A DNA stretch of 21,682 nt from positions 1 through 21,682 of the forward strand of contig MCFG01000627.1 in the NCBI GenBank assembly GCA_002104895.1. Reading direction: 5' to 3'. Positions 1 to 9,500 of the stretch are shown here, one piece after another (within the stretch, counting starts at the first letter, position 1; each line of letters starts with the position of its first letter). The notes under the pieces are model-generated. The model did not search any database and was not told the DNA's origin. It saw only the letters and a program-made list of their open reading frames with translations. The translations under genes and the position numbers were made by a program. The stretch is from Anaeromyces robustus (Eukaryota > Neocallimastigomycota > Neocallimastigomycetes > Neocallimastigales > Neocallimastigaceae).

Positions 1-1
1 T

Positions 2-1528
2 AATGATATTTTGAATAATTGTTCCAACTATGGAGTTTCATGTGGTAATTCAATCTGTTGTGGTGGTCTCTTCGCTGATGACATTGTTCTCATTGCTCCT
101 ACCAAGAGTAAACTCAGAGCACTTTTATCTCGTGTACACGATTGGGCCAAAACTAATGAAATGACCTTTGGTATCAACAAATGCGCTACAATGGTTATTA
201 AACCACTTAAACTCTCTCTTCCTCATAATTATTCTGACCCGACCTTCTTTCTAGGTATCAATAGAATTCCTAAAACATCTTCCTATATATATCTTGGTAT
301 CCCTTTTGACAATTCTCTTTCCCTTAAACCTATCATTTCTAATCTTAATTCAAAACTTAACCTGACTATAAATTCATTCTCTCGTTTTCTCCTTAATCGC
401 AACATCCCATTGGTTCTTAAACGAAGAATTCTTTCTTCCCATATTATCGGTATCTTAAATTACTATTCGCCCCTTTTAGGTTCAAATAAGACTAAAACCA
501 AAAAAGCCCAATCTATATTTAATAGAGGATTATTTTGGAGTCTTGGACATAAATCTACCAACCCTAACACATGTACCTATTCCATTTCTCGCGAATTTTG
601 GTTCATTCCCTTCTCAGCAATTTGTGCTATAGCTCAAATTCGTTGTTTCGATAAATGGGGAAAATCTTCTTGTATTATTAAAGAACTAGTCACAAATATT
701 CCTACTATGCCTTATTATTATTCATGGACTAAAGAATCTCGTACCCTAAAAAAGAAACTAACAGGTATTACAAAAGAGAAAATTATTGATAAGTATATAA
801 CTAGAGATGTGCTAACAAAAAATCCAGCTAAAAGAGCTTCTATATACTTGGAATGTAAATATGGACCTTCCAAAGATATACAGGATCTTGCTTTATCATA
901 CCCCCAATACCAACTGGGGTTCTTCTGGATTATGAGAATACGCAGCGGGTTTCAGTTTAACTATAAGTTTCTTCTTAAAGGTAAGTCTTCACTTGAAAAC
1001 TTTCCTACTTGCTGCCCTTGCTGTGGTGATAAAACGCAAAGTTTCTCTCATTGGATATTCAATTGTAAGGCCTTTGAACAGGATAGAAATACTTTTATTA
1101 AACACAACGTTGACTTAAACTCGAAGTTCACCGAAATTAATCGAACTAACTCACTGGGATTTTCTGAGGACTTAGATGAAGATTATGAAAATAATATATA
1201 TTACTTGATGCTTAATGCTTTCCTTGATGGGTGTTATGCATTTGATAAACTAGATATTAAGAGGGAACGGAGACAATGGCGTGGACAACTTTTCAAAAGT
1301 TCACCCGAGTCTCATGTTCCGTATATTGTGGGTCTGTCGCATTTTCTTACTGTTGTCATGCCAATTGTGAATATTTCCTTTCGGATTCTTCTTAATTGGT
1401 ATAATAACAATAAGAACACTCCAGGCGGCTTCAAGGGCGTCGACGTCGAAAAGATAAGGCATGGAATTTATTCCGACACGGATTCAAATGGTATCTCATT
1501 CGTTGAATGGGAGAGGTTAGAAGTTTAA
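2..1528 (+). CDS. LINE reverse transcriptase (ORF2-like), C-terminal 508 codons
   Basis: The protein would copy element RNA at a nicked target site in the nucleus. The frame is already open at position 2 and begins with NDIL, the usual end of a LINE reverse-transcriptase block just upstream of the catalytic loop. No start codon is therefore expected in the window. The catalytic loop FADD (F/YxDD motif) is at 71-82, followed by the typical thumb sequence with MTFGINKC. Near the C terminus a zinc-knuckle-like C-X2-C-X8-H-X4-C motif lies at 1013-1066, preceded by a basic RIRSG block, as in many LINE ORF2 proteins. The endonuclease and the first palm motifs lie outside the window. No RNase H domain is apparent. 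The frame ends with TAA at 1526-1528. It is intact as far as visible, which suggests a recently active element. Confidence 0.9.
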   Translation, partial: NDILNNCSNYGVSCGNSICCGGLFADDIVLIAPTKSKLRALLSRVHDWAKTNEMTFGINKCATMVIKPLKLSLPHNYSDPTFFLGINRIPKTSSYIYLGIPFDNSLSLKPIISNLNSKLNLTINSFSRFLLNRNIPLVLKRRILSSHIIGILNYYSPLLGSNKTKTKKAQSIFNRGLFWSLGHKSTNPNTCTYSISREFWFIPFSAICAIAQIRCFDKWGKSSCIIKELVTNIPTMPYYYSWTKESRTLKKKLTGITKEKIIDKYITRDVLTKNPAKRASIYLECKYGPSKDIQDLALSYPQYQLGFFWIMRIRSGFQFNYKFLLKGKSSLENFPTCCPCCGDKTQSFSHWIFNCKAFEQDRNTFIKHNVDLNSKFTEINRTNSLGFSEDLDEDYENNIYYLMLNAFLDGCYAFDKLDIKRERRQWRGQLFKSSPESHVPYIVGLSHFLTVVMPIVNISFRILLNWYNNNKNTPGGFKGVDVEKIRHGIYSDTDSNGISFVEWERLEV

Positions 1529-1696
1529 CTTCTTTCCTTTTTTTTTATTTAATATTTTAATTTGATTAATATCTGTAATAAATTTTATTTATTTTTTGTA
1601 TCTTTTATTACTTGTATTTAATTTACATTTCATGTAATATTTATGTCACATGTATGTTTATTTTAAATTAATAATATAAATAAAGATTAATCCTAG

Positions 1697-1749
<53 letters not shown>
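1529..1749 (+). other. LINE A 3' UTR and poly(A) tail
   Basis: This AT-rich untranslated tail starts with a T-rich stretch just after the stop codon. It carries AATAAA-like words (for example near 1676-1684) and ends in CCTAGTCT followed by 50 A. The second copy at 17094-17325 matches it in order, including the T-rich start, a CATGTATG/CATGCATG segment and the AATCCTAGTCT end. Conservation of the end but not of the middle suggests that the terminus is recognised during reverse transcription; this is inference. Confidence 0.8.
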
Positions 1750-1750
<1 letters not shown>

Positions 1751-1978
1751 CGATGTTATTTCTACCACAGGGCCTTCGAAGTCATCTTCTTTTACTAGAA
1801 ATGATGAAGATTGCCCAAGGGAAAGTTTAGTGGACACCACACTATCTTTAATTCAGATGTTACTTCTTTGTTTTATATTATTTTACCATTTAGAGAGGAG
1901 TGAAATAATAACTATTTTATAATAAATAAAAAACATGGAAGTGTATTCTCTTCCTTTAGTCTAAAAAAAAAAAAAAAA
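1750..1978 (+). mobile_element. LINE family B, 3'-end fragment (copy B1)
   Basis: This is the 3' tail of a second LINE family. From CCACAGGGCC (about 1766) through GTGGACACCACAC (about 1843) it is nearly identical to 2992-3070 in the next element. The middle then diverges, and the two copies match again over AATAAATAAAAA, CATGGAA and TTCTCTTCCTTTAGTC. It ends in CTTTAGTCT plus 16 A (1963-1978), marking the element's 3' terminus. Its 5' side is cut exactly where the LINE A poly(A) tail stops, which is best explained by LINE A having inserted here. No open frame of useful length remains. Confidence 0.8.
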
Positions 1979-1979
1979 T

Positions 1980-3045
1980 AAATCTCTATTTTTGAAATTT
2001 ATCAAAGATGATCCCTTGCTGGTAAATTTACTTACGTTGCTTTTCTTGATATTAAAAAAGAAAAAATCTTACGATTCTGTGCCCATTTTCAATATTCTGA
2101 AGATATTTCATCTTGATATTCGAGGAAAAAGCTTTGACTTCCTTTCTAACTGTACTTATCTTCTAAAGCTAATGCTCGTTTTCTTGATATGTTATCCGAT
2201 GTATTTCAAATAAATAGAGGTGTTCGACAAGGCTGTCCTCTTTCACCTATTCTTTTTAATAAATCTTTATATTCTCTTTCTAACTTTTTTATGAACCCTA
2301 GCATTCCTTTAGCCTTTAAAAAGAAAGTTTTACAATCTTATGTCATCAGTAAACCTCTATACTATGCACCTCTTATTGGCTCTAATCAATCTAATACAAA
2401 GAGAATTCAATCACTTATTAACACTGGTATGTTTTGGTGTATCGACTCTTTCAATAGCAAAAAATCATTACCTAAGAATATAGATGATATCTCCTTGGAT
2501 AAAAAGTATAGCTATGTTCGAAACCCTACTATTTGTACTTATTCTCTCGAGAGAGACCTTCAGATACCCCCTATCGCAGGAGTTTGCGCTGCTAGACAGG
2601 TTAAGTGTTTCAAAAAATGGAAATTTTCACATTGTATTATTAAAGATCTTGTTTTACATTATATAAAAGAATTAATAGATTCTCTTCTTGGGCGGTTAAA
2701 TCTAGTTCATTAGTGGAAAGACTCTTAAATGTGTCAGTTAGTGAATACAGAGAAATTAAAAATTGGTACTGTAATGATCTTGCTAAAAAACAAGGAATTA
2801 AAGGTAAAAACTATGATAAATATAAATTTTGTGATTCTAAACATATTATTATGTTGGGTTATGAATACCCTCATATTAATCTAGGTATCAAATGGATAAT
2901 ACGTTTACGCTGTGGATATGTATATAACTCGAAAATAGCCTATAAGAGTGGAAAGGTTTCAAAAGAATGCCCTTCTTATTATCCCTGCTGTCAACCACAG
3001 GGCCTTCGGAGTCATCTTCTTTTACTAGAAAGATGAAGATTACCC
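1980..3045 (+). pseudogene. Broken LINE B reverse transcriptase
   Basis: These are relics of a reverse transcriptase spread over three frames. Palm motif A is visible as TYVAFLDIKK from 2030, and its continuation SYDSVP lies in another frame. LYLSSKA is near 2150 in the third frame, followed by INRGVRQGCPLSPILFN, a hallmark LINE reverse-transcriptase block, near 2210-2260. The frame then jumps within a few residues to MNPSIPLAFKKK, a segment that aligns with LINE A well after its catalytic FADD loop, so an internal deletion removed the F/YxDD region. Another frame change occurs near 2680 (SWAVKSSSLVERLL), and the remains of the C-terminal zinc region (CPSYYPCC, then SH) end at a stop near 3034-3036. 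An in-frame stop also lies near 2009. The copy cannot encode an active enzyme. Confidence 0.85.
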
Positions 3046-3250
3046 AAGGGAGAGTTTAGTGGACACCACACCTTACACTGAAATTATAATTATTTCAGAA
3101 ATTTATTATATTAAATTTACGTTATAGATTTTTTAGATAGTATTTTTTATTTCAATCTTTTTTTTTTTTATTTATGTACTTAATCTAAATGTATTAATAA
3201 TTATTCATAATAAATAAAAACATGGAATTGTATTCTCTTCCTTTAGTCAT
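1980..3250 (+). mobile_element. LINE family B, degenerate copy (copy B2)
   Basis: This is an older LINE with recognisable reverse transcriptase pieces over 1980-3050 and a 3' tail matching copy B1 (2992-3248). The homology starts directly after the poly(A) of B1, so B1 probably inserted into the reverse transcriptase region of B2 and the missing 5' part lies upstream. The 3' terminus CTTCCTTTAGTC at about 3238-3249 is no longer followed by poly(A), which fits an older insertion. The strand is the same as for LINE A and B1. Confidence 0.85.
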
Positions 3251-3290
3251 CAATTTACTCTTATAGAAAAAAATAACAAATGAGTTAGTG

Positions 3291-3899
3291 ATGAAAACAA
3301 TTATGGATTTAAAGAAAGACAATATACAACTAGTAATGAACCAAAATAAACTTTATTCCAAATAGATTATCAAATTATGAAAAAACATATAAAAATATTA
3401 TTATTACAGATAATGGAATTAGCATTTTTAATAAACCTGGTATAGAATTTAGAGATACAAATGTATTAATTATGATATAAATAGTAATATATTATTTAAT
3501 ATTGTTTCATATAATAACAAAAAATGAATCAAAAAGTGTTGATTTAATAAATTATTTATTAATAATTAATGATGATAATAATAAAGAAATTTGTAATGCA
3601 TTTACAGTAGTTGAACATTATTTAAGTGAATATAATCTTGATGAAGTAAATAATTTTTGAGATTTATTTACATATGAAGAATTAAATATTTAAATAATAA
3701 TAGTGAATGATAATTATGAAATGAATAAAATTAAAGGTTAATGATAAAAAAATATATTGAAAAAGTTTTAGTTGAATATGGATTTGGTTTAGAAAAATTA
3801 AACAGAACTATATTAAAACATGATGATTACGCTTTAAGTAATGAAAAATTTTAATATTATATCTGATGATGAAATTATTGATAATAAATATTTAATATA
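3291..3899 (+). pseudogene. Decayed coding relic of unknown family
   Basis: The stretch has the look of an old coding sequence: codon-like periodicity and mixed amino-acid composition, unlike the surrounding AT noise. Several open pieces follow one another on the plus strand. One near 3400-3475 reads NYEKTYKNIIITDNGISIF. One at 3529-3660 contains NKEICNAFTVVEHYLSEYN. One at 3745-3855 contains EYGFGLEKLNRTILK, and a last piece near 3856-3899 contains SDDEIIDNKYL. They are separated by several stops and frame changes. The composition is rich in N, D, E, K and Y, as is common in AT-rich fungal genes. I do not recognise the family. It could also be a relic of a mobile-element gene. Confidence 0.5.
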
Positions 3900-3913
3900 G
3901 AATAACGGAAAAC

Positions 3914-4952
3914 ATTAAATATTTTACTTTATCTATTTAATGTTTTAAATAAAATTAAAATATATATTATACTTTTATATAAAAATACATTTAACTTCTA
4001 TATTATACATTTTATAATTAATTTATATATATTATAATTAATCTTTATTAATTTTACTTTTATTTTAATAATATACAGGATATTTTTATTTCCGTGTTTA
4101 TCTACGATTTTTAAAATGAAGGGAAAGAATAATAAAAAAAAATGGATAAAAGTTATTATATCAATATCTAATATTTTATAATAAGATATATTAATATATA
4201 TCTTATTAATATTTTATTACAAATAATTATTAATATTCTTATTACAAATAATTATAAAATAATTTAATAGTATTATGAATTTTTATGATAAATATATAAA
4301 GAATTGTATTTAAATAATAATTATTATAAAAAATGCTGATTCAAGTAAAATAAGATAGACCAATTTTACTTTAATTCTCTATGTAGAATTAAAGGCTTAT
4401 ATGGATTTATTGTTTTTTTATATATTATTATACTACTTTATACCCTCCAATATTATTCATTATTATTTATAATGTTTATCTAGTTTTTTTTTTTTTTTAT
4501 TAGTATCTTTTTTTTTTCATGATTTATGTATATTAATATTTAAACTCAATAAAGATGATTTACAAATTGTATGATTTAAAAAAAAAATCGTTATAAAATA
4601 TTAATAAGATTTATTTAAAATGTTAATAAGATATTTTTAATAAAGATATTGAATTTATTATAAAATATTAATAAGATATTTTTTATTAAAGTTAATTGTA
4701 ATATAATAATATAATAGAAATATATATTAATAAAATAGTTATTTGATATAGAAATTATTGTAAGAATATTTATTATAAATTATTAATAAAATATTGTATT
4801 TATATAAACTAAAAAATATTAAAAAAATTATATTGATAATATAAAAATAATTTTTAGTAAATATATTAATAAATTTATTATATTTTAAGATATTTATAAA
4901 CATTATAAAAAAGTTTCATTTAATATTCATTTATAAAGAATAAAAGGTTTAA
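3914..4952 (+). repeat. Dispersed repeat R1, copy a
   Basis: This non-coding AT-rich repeat matches 18844-19657 in the same order. Shared landmarks are a start near ATTAAATATTTTA, a block with AATACATTTAACTTCT and ATTATACATTTTATAA, then ACAGGATATTTTTATT with a GGGAAAG stretch near 4120. Next comes a long tract of quasi-repeats built from words such as TTATAAAATATTAATAA, and an end near AAAAGGTTTAA. In the 18844 copy two short inverted repeats ACAGAA...TTCTGT are visible; here they are eroded. The strand is arbitrary. No coding capacity is seen. It could be an old non-autonomous element or part of a long terminal repeat. Confidence 0.6.
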
Positions 4953-6187
4953 TGTTAAGTACGAGTGGTGGTTTGGTTTAAACAATGGTCAGGTCAAAAT
5001 GTTTAATTAATAACAAAATAACTAATGAAACAAAATTTATAAATATTTTTATTTATTACACAAGAATTTTTACAATAATTAAGCACATTTATTAAAATTT
5101 AAATTTTATTAAAAATCTTTTTTAATAATTAATTAAGAAATATTTATTAAAGCAAGTAATTAGATTATTATGTTATTATTAAGTTATTAAGTTAATAATC
5201 TTATAAAGATTATAAGAATTTGTAAATTTAATTAATAATCATTAATACATATAATTATTACAATTTATTTAATTATAATATATTTATATATATATATAGA
5301 ATTAAATAAAATATATAAATAAAAAAACATTTATATAAATTTAACAATAAAAACTAATATATAATTATTATTAATAATTTATAATATATAAAGAATTATA
5401 ATCTATGATTTTGGATTTATAATAATATAATTATCTATGCTAATTAATTAATTATTTATATAATAATTATCTTTATCTTTGAATTTTATATTATTTTCTG
5501 TATAATTAAATATAGATAAAAATATCTATTTGATTAAAGTATTTTTAAATTTTTAGAAATTTTTAGAATTCTTTATAATGATATAATGGTTATTTATTAT
5601 AATAGTTTATATAAAACTATTATGATTATTTTAAATAATATTTAGAACTATTATTAATACTTAATTTCATCCCATTTAGACCAATAGTTCGAGATATTGG
5701 ACTTTAAAGAAATTTGAATGTATAAAATATAATTTAATTATTTAGAAGGGGCTCCTAATAATAGAAAATTATAATTTATATAGAAAAAATCTTTAAATCA
5801 ATTATTATTTTACTAACTATAATAATACAGAATTTACAGAATTAAGATATATTTTGTTCTCAAGCAGAGTTTCCTAATAAACATAACATCAGAGTGAAAA
5901 GGAGGAAAATTTCAATTATTTTACAAGTTATCATTATTTTTTCTTTAGATTATATTTTATTAAATTATTAAGGGTTAAATTAAATTGAATTATATTTATT
6001 ATATTTATTTAAATTATCCAAACCCTTTACTTTTATTATAAAAAAATTAAATACTTTCTAATATTTATTTATTTTATTGATAGTTGAAAATCGAATTTTA
6101 AATGATTTAATTTAGTCAAATAACGAAATTTAATTTCAATTCATCTATTATTGAACTTAAAATTTAAATTCCACTGATATTCGCGAC
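4953..6187 (+). mobile_element. R2 insertion, about 1.2 kb, inside R1/R3
   Basis: The segment starts with TGTTAAGTACGAG, and the same family starts with TGTTAAATGAGGG at 21228. The two copies align over at least 450 bp, including GGTTTAA, AATGGTCAGGTC and TTTAATTAATAACAAAAT. The segment separates AAAAGGTTTAA from TTTAAAAATATGGATTAG; in the copy at 18844-19712 these two halves are nearly contiguous. TTTAA occurs on both sides and may be a 5-bp target duplication. A TG start and a right end at or near GACA suggest a solo long terminal repeat or a similar non-coding element; this is inference. No protein-coding frame is visible, and the element looks old. Confidence 0.5.
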
Positions 6188-6235
6188 AATTTAAAAATAT
6201 GGATTAGAAAATAAAAAATATTTAAAGGTATAACA
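6188..6235 (+). repeat. R3, right end of the R1 repeat
   Basis: The short block ATGGATTAGAAAATAAAAAATATTTA is matched by GTGGATTAGAAAATAATGAATATTTA near 18421-18448 and, more loosely, by ATGGGTTTAGAAATAATGTGTATATA near 19667-19692. It marks the right end of the composite repeat. It stops about 20 bp before the tRNA gene. Confidence 0.5.
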
Positions 6236-6254
6236 TAATTTTTCTTCGAGTAAA

Positions 6255-6325
6255 GCGTTAATAGTATAGAGGTAGAATATTTGCCTTCCAAGCAAATGGC
6301 CCGGGTTCGATTCCCGGTTAATGCA
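6255..6325 (+). tRNA. tRNA-Gly (anticodon UCC)
   Basis: This is a nuclear glycine tRNA gene reading GGA codons. The acceptor stem pairs GCGTTAA (6255-6261) with TTAATGC (6318-6324), with one G-U pair, and the discriminator is A6325. The anticodon stem TTTGC/GCAAA (6280-6284 and 6292-6296) holds the loop CTTCCAA, giving anticodon TCC at 6287-6289. The variable loop is 4 nt. The T arm CCGGG-TTCGATT-CCCGG (6301-6317) also supplies the internal B box GGTTCGATTCC. The D arm has a typical GAGGTAGA loop; its stem is weak, with one mismatch in my fold. No intron is present and CCA is not encoded, as expected for a eukaryotic nuclear tRNA. It lies alone in AT-rich repeats, 20 bp after an R1/R3 end. 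Confidence 0.95.
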
Positions 6326-6331
6326 TTAACA

Positions 6332-6337
6332 TTTTTT
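6332..6337 (+). terminator. RNA polymerase III terminator of tRNA-Gly
   Basis: A run of six T starts seven bases after the tRNA's last base. This is the standard RNA polymerase III stop signal and distance. T runs are frequent in this DNA, so position rather than sequence supports the call. Confidence 0.75.
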
Positions 6338-6414
6338 ATTATTAAATAAAAAGTATAATTATATTATTAAAGTCATGATATATAAGTATATAAGTCATTG
6401 TCATGATATTATGA

Positions 6415-6450
<36 letters not shown>

Positions 6451-6553
6451 AGAATGATAAATAACAAGAAAAATCATTTTATTAATTTTTAGAGTTTGAA
6501 TTTAAGGAAAAAAAAAAATTTTTTTTTTTTTTACTTTTTTGTATTGAATATAA

Positions 6554-6591
<38 letters not shown>

Positions 6592-9500
6592 TACTGTTTT
6601 AGATTTGTTTGTTTTCCTCAATAACACAAAAAAAAGATTGTATATAACAAATAACAAAATAACAAAATAATTATATATTGTATATATAAATATATATAAT
6701 ATATTAGTAAGTTTTAATAAATAAAACAACAACAACAAAAAAAAAAGTATACTTTAAAATTTAAATAATATAAAAATTCTAAAAATTGAAATAAGAAACA
6801 CTAAATTTGTTGTTAGGGCTATTAGATGGAGTGATAATATAATATAATATAATATATATTAAAATTTTAATATATTTATTGATGTATTTATTAATAATAC
6901 AAGTAGAGAACAAATCAAATCCACTTTTAATATATGAAATATAACTTATAATATACAATTTTAGCATGATATTTTTTAAGATTTATTTATTATAAAGAGT
7001 ATGTGTATAGAAACATTTTAAATTCTATAAAAAAAAAAGACAAAAATGTATATAGATATATATATACAAAATACTCAATAATACTCATAATATTTATATA
7101 ATATTCATATATAACAATATAAACAAAAAAAAATATTTTATATTTTTTAATACATAATAAAAATACAAAAATTAATTCTTCATTTTATTTTTTATTAATA
7201 ATAATATTTTTTTTTTTTTCATAATAATTATTAATTTTATTAATTTTGTATCCCATCTCTAATTTCAGATCGATCGATGTAAAAAAAAAAAAAAAAAAAA
7301 AAAATTTTTTTAAAAAAGTTTTGTACCTGAAATTTTTCTTTATGTCTCATTTAATTGGAAATTAATTATATGATTAATAATCATAATCAGTTTTGAAGTT
7401 TAATATTAAATTTTTTAGTTTCAAATTTTACAAAAATTTTTTTTTAAGGATAATCATTATCATTTAAGTTAATAATATTTGGTGGAAGGTTTTAATATAT
7501 TTTTGTATTTAATAAAGTTTATTTATAAAATTTTTATTTATCGTTGTACTTTTCATTATATAACTATAACCATAAATCATCATAAAACATCATAAATCAT
7601 AAAATTATCAGTAATAATTAGCTATTTTAAGAAAGAGAAATAGTTTACATGTTTACATTTATTTTATTTGTTTTGATAATCTATGATTATATATGACTGT
7701 ATATGATTTGTTATTAAATCATGGTTAATATTAATGGATAATTAAAAGGAATATCAACACATTTTTTTTTTTTTTTTTTTAATATATATTTAATTTTATA
7801 TTTATTTAATATATAATATATAATAAAATATATTATATTTTTTATTATTTATAGATTCCGTTATATTCTTTATTCTATATATATATTTTAGTTTATATTA
7901 TCAAATAATAAAAATATAAATATAAAATGTTTTTCACATGTATTGAATTTTTTGTACATAAATGTACATAAAATAATTAATTAATAATTCCATTTTTAGA
8001 ATTAATAGAATGATTTGAAACTCTCTTTTAATTTTTATATTAATATTTTTTAATATCTTATATTTTTTATATATATTTTTTAAAGATAAGGTGTAATATT
8101 TTTTTTTATAATATTAATATTTATTAAAAGTAAAAGAATAATAATATATTAAAAATTAGTATTATTATTAACATTTATAAAATATTATAGAACAATTACA
8201 TAATACTAAATACTTAATGAATGTATGGATAGATAATATATAGAATTATATAGTAATTAATTAATTTAATTTTCTATATTTTTAAATATTAAATATTTTT
8301 TATAATAAATAAATAAATAAATCATTTTTTAATATAATTGTGGTTAGTTTAGTTTATATATTTACTTTGTATACGTATATGTAATTTTATAAATTATTTA
8401 TTTTTTTTACGTTTTAATAATAAATTAATTAATTGTTTTTTAAATAGTAAAATGAATAAATATGAATAATAAACGATTAATATTGAATTATTTAAATAAT
8501 GATGAATAATTTGTTAAGTTATCATATTCTTATTATTTATTATTAATAAAAAAATATTTATGAAAATTAAAATAAACTAATGTATATTATCAATCAAAAT
8601 GAATTAATATATCAAGTATTTTAGAAAAAAAAAGTTATAATTTAGAGTATTATTATTACATAAAAGTATTTTAATAATTATGATTTTTTATATATAATTA
8701 ATATATGGTAATTATAGGTATAAATTAACTTTTATGTTTAACGTATAGAGAAAAAATAAAATAAATCTAAAATATATAAATATATAGATAAATAAATAAA
8801 ATATTAAATAAACAAATATATATTATATGAATAAATATATATAAATATCTTTATGGAATAAATTTAAAAAATATTATTGTCATTATAGAATAATTGAATA
8901 ATTTCTGTTATATAAATGATTTTATTATATTATTTAACTTTCAATTTATATTATATTAACTAAAACTTTCTCTTATATATTATATTTAATTTTTTTTATT
9001 TCTAATAAAATTTTTCTTTTTTCTTTTTTTTTGAATAAAATCAAAAAATAGATAAATACATTCATATTAAAGATATTGTAGATATACTGTTTATATAACG
9101 TTTATTTATATTTTAATTAAAATATTTAATATATTTTAGAGATTTGACATTAGAATTATAAATTTTAAAATAAAAAATATTAGGATCATTAATTTTATTA
9201 ACAGTTCCAATGACTTTTATTTTGAACTATTTTTTGTTAATTAATATTATAATTAATAATCATTATTTTTTGTTTTATTCATTTTATAAACAATTTTTTA
9301 ATAATTAAATGTAACCATTTAGTAAAACTAATTTATACTTTCATTTTATCTTTATTACTTTATGTCTTTTTTAAAATTTAGTCATTTTTCATATATTATC
9401 ATTTGTTAATTATCGGAGATTATAATAAATTAATTAATATAAAAAAATATAAAAATTAATTAAGATTTTTACTATTATTTAATTTAGAAAATGGTATTTT

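Larger units (their letters stand above)
1..1749 (+). mobile_element. LINE family A (non-LTR retrotransposon), 3' half of a copy
   Basis: This is the 3' portion of a LINE; the 5' part lies before the window. It contains the second half of a reverse transcriptase open reading frame, a 3' untranslated region of about 170 bp and a pure run of 50 A at 1700-1749. The last bases before the tail read AATCCTAGTCT, and the truncated copy at 17009-17325 ends in the same bases. The reading frame has no stop over about 508 codons and the tail is uninterrupted, so the insertion looks young. The tail abuts, with no spacer, the 3' end of a different LINE family, so this copy probably inserted into that older one. 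I did not assign a clade; naming one would need a phylogeny of the reverse transcriptase. Confidence 0.9.

Noticed and set aside
1658-1840. Minus-strand open frame rich in phenylalanine
   Set aside because: It is created by reading the LINE poly(A) tail backwards; nothing in it resembles a protein.
4600-4930. Regularly recurring TTATAAAATATTAATAA words, considered as a CRISPR-like or satellite array
   Set aside because: The words vary in length and spacing and there are no unique spacers; they are low-complexity quasi-repeats inside R1.
5681-5700. T-arm-like hairpin CCAATA-GTTCGAGA-TATTGG, possible tRNA or SINE
   Set aside because: The six-base stem and GTTCGA loop look tempting, but there is no acceptor stem, anticodon arm or A box around it, and it lies within R2.
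6502-6967. Two minus-strand open frames of 60-80 codons
   Set aside because: They consist of poly-Phe, Ile, Tyr and Asn from A/T runs, with no coding signature or homologous motif.
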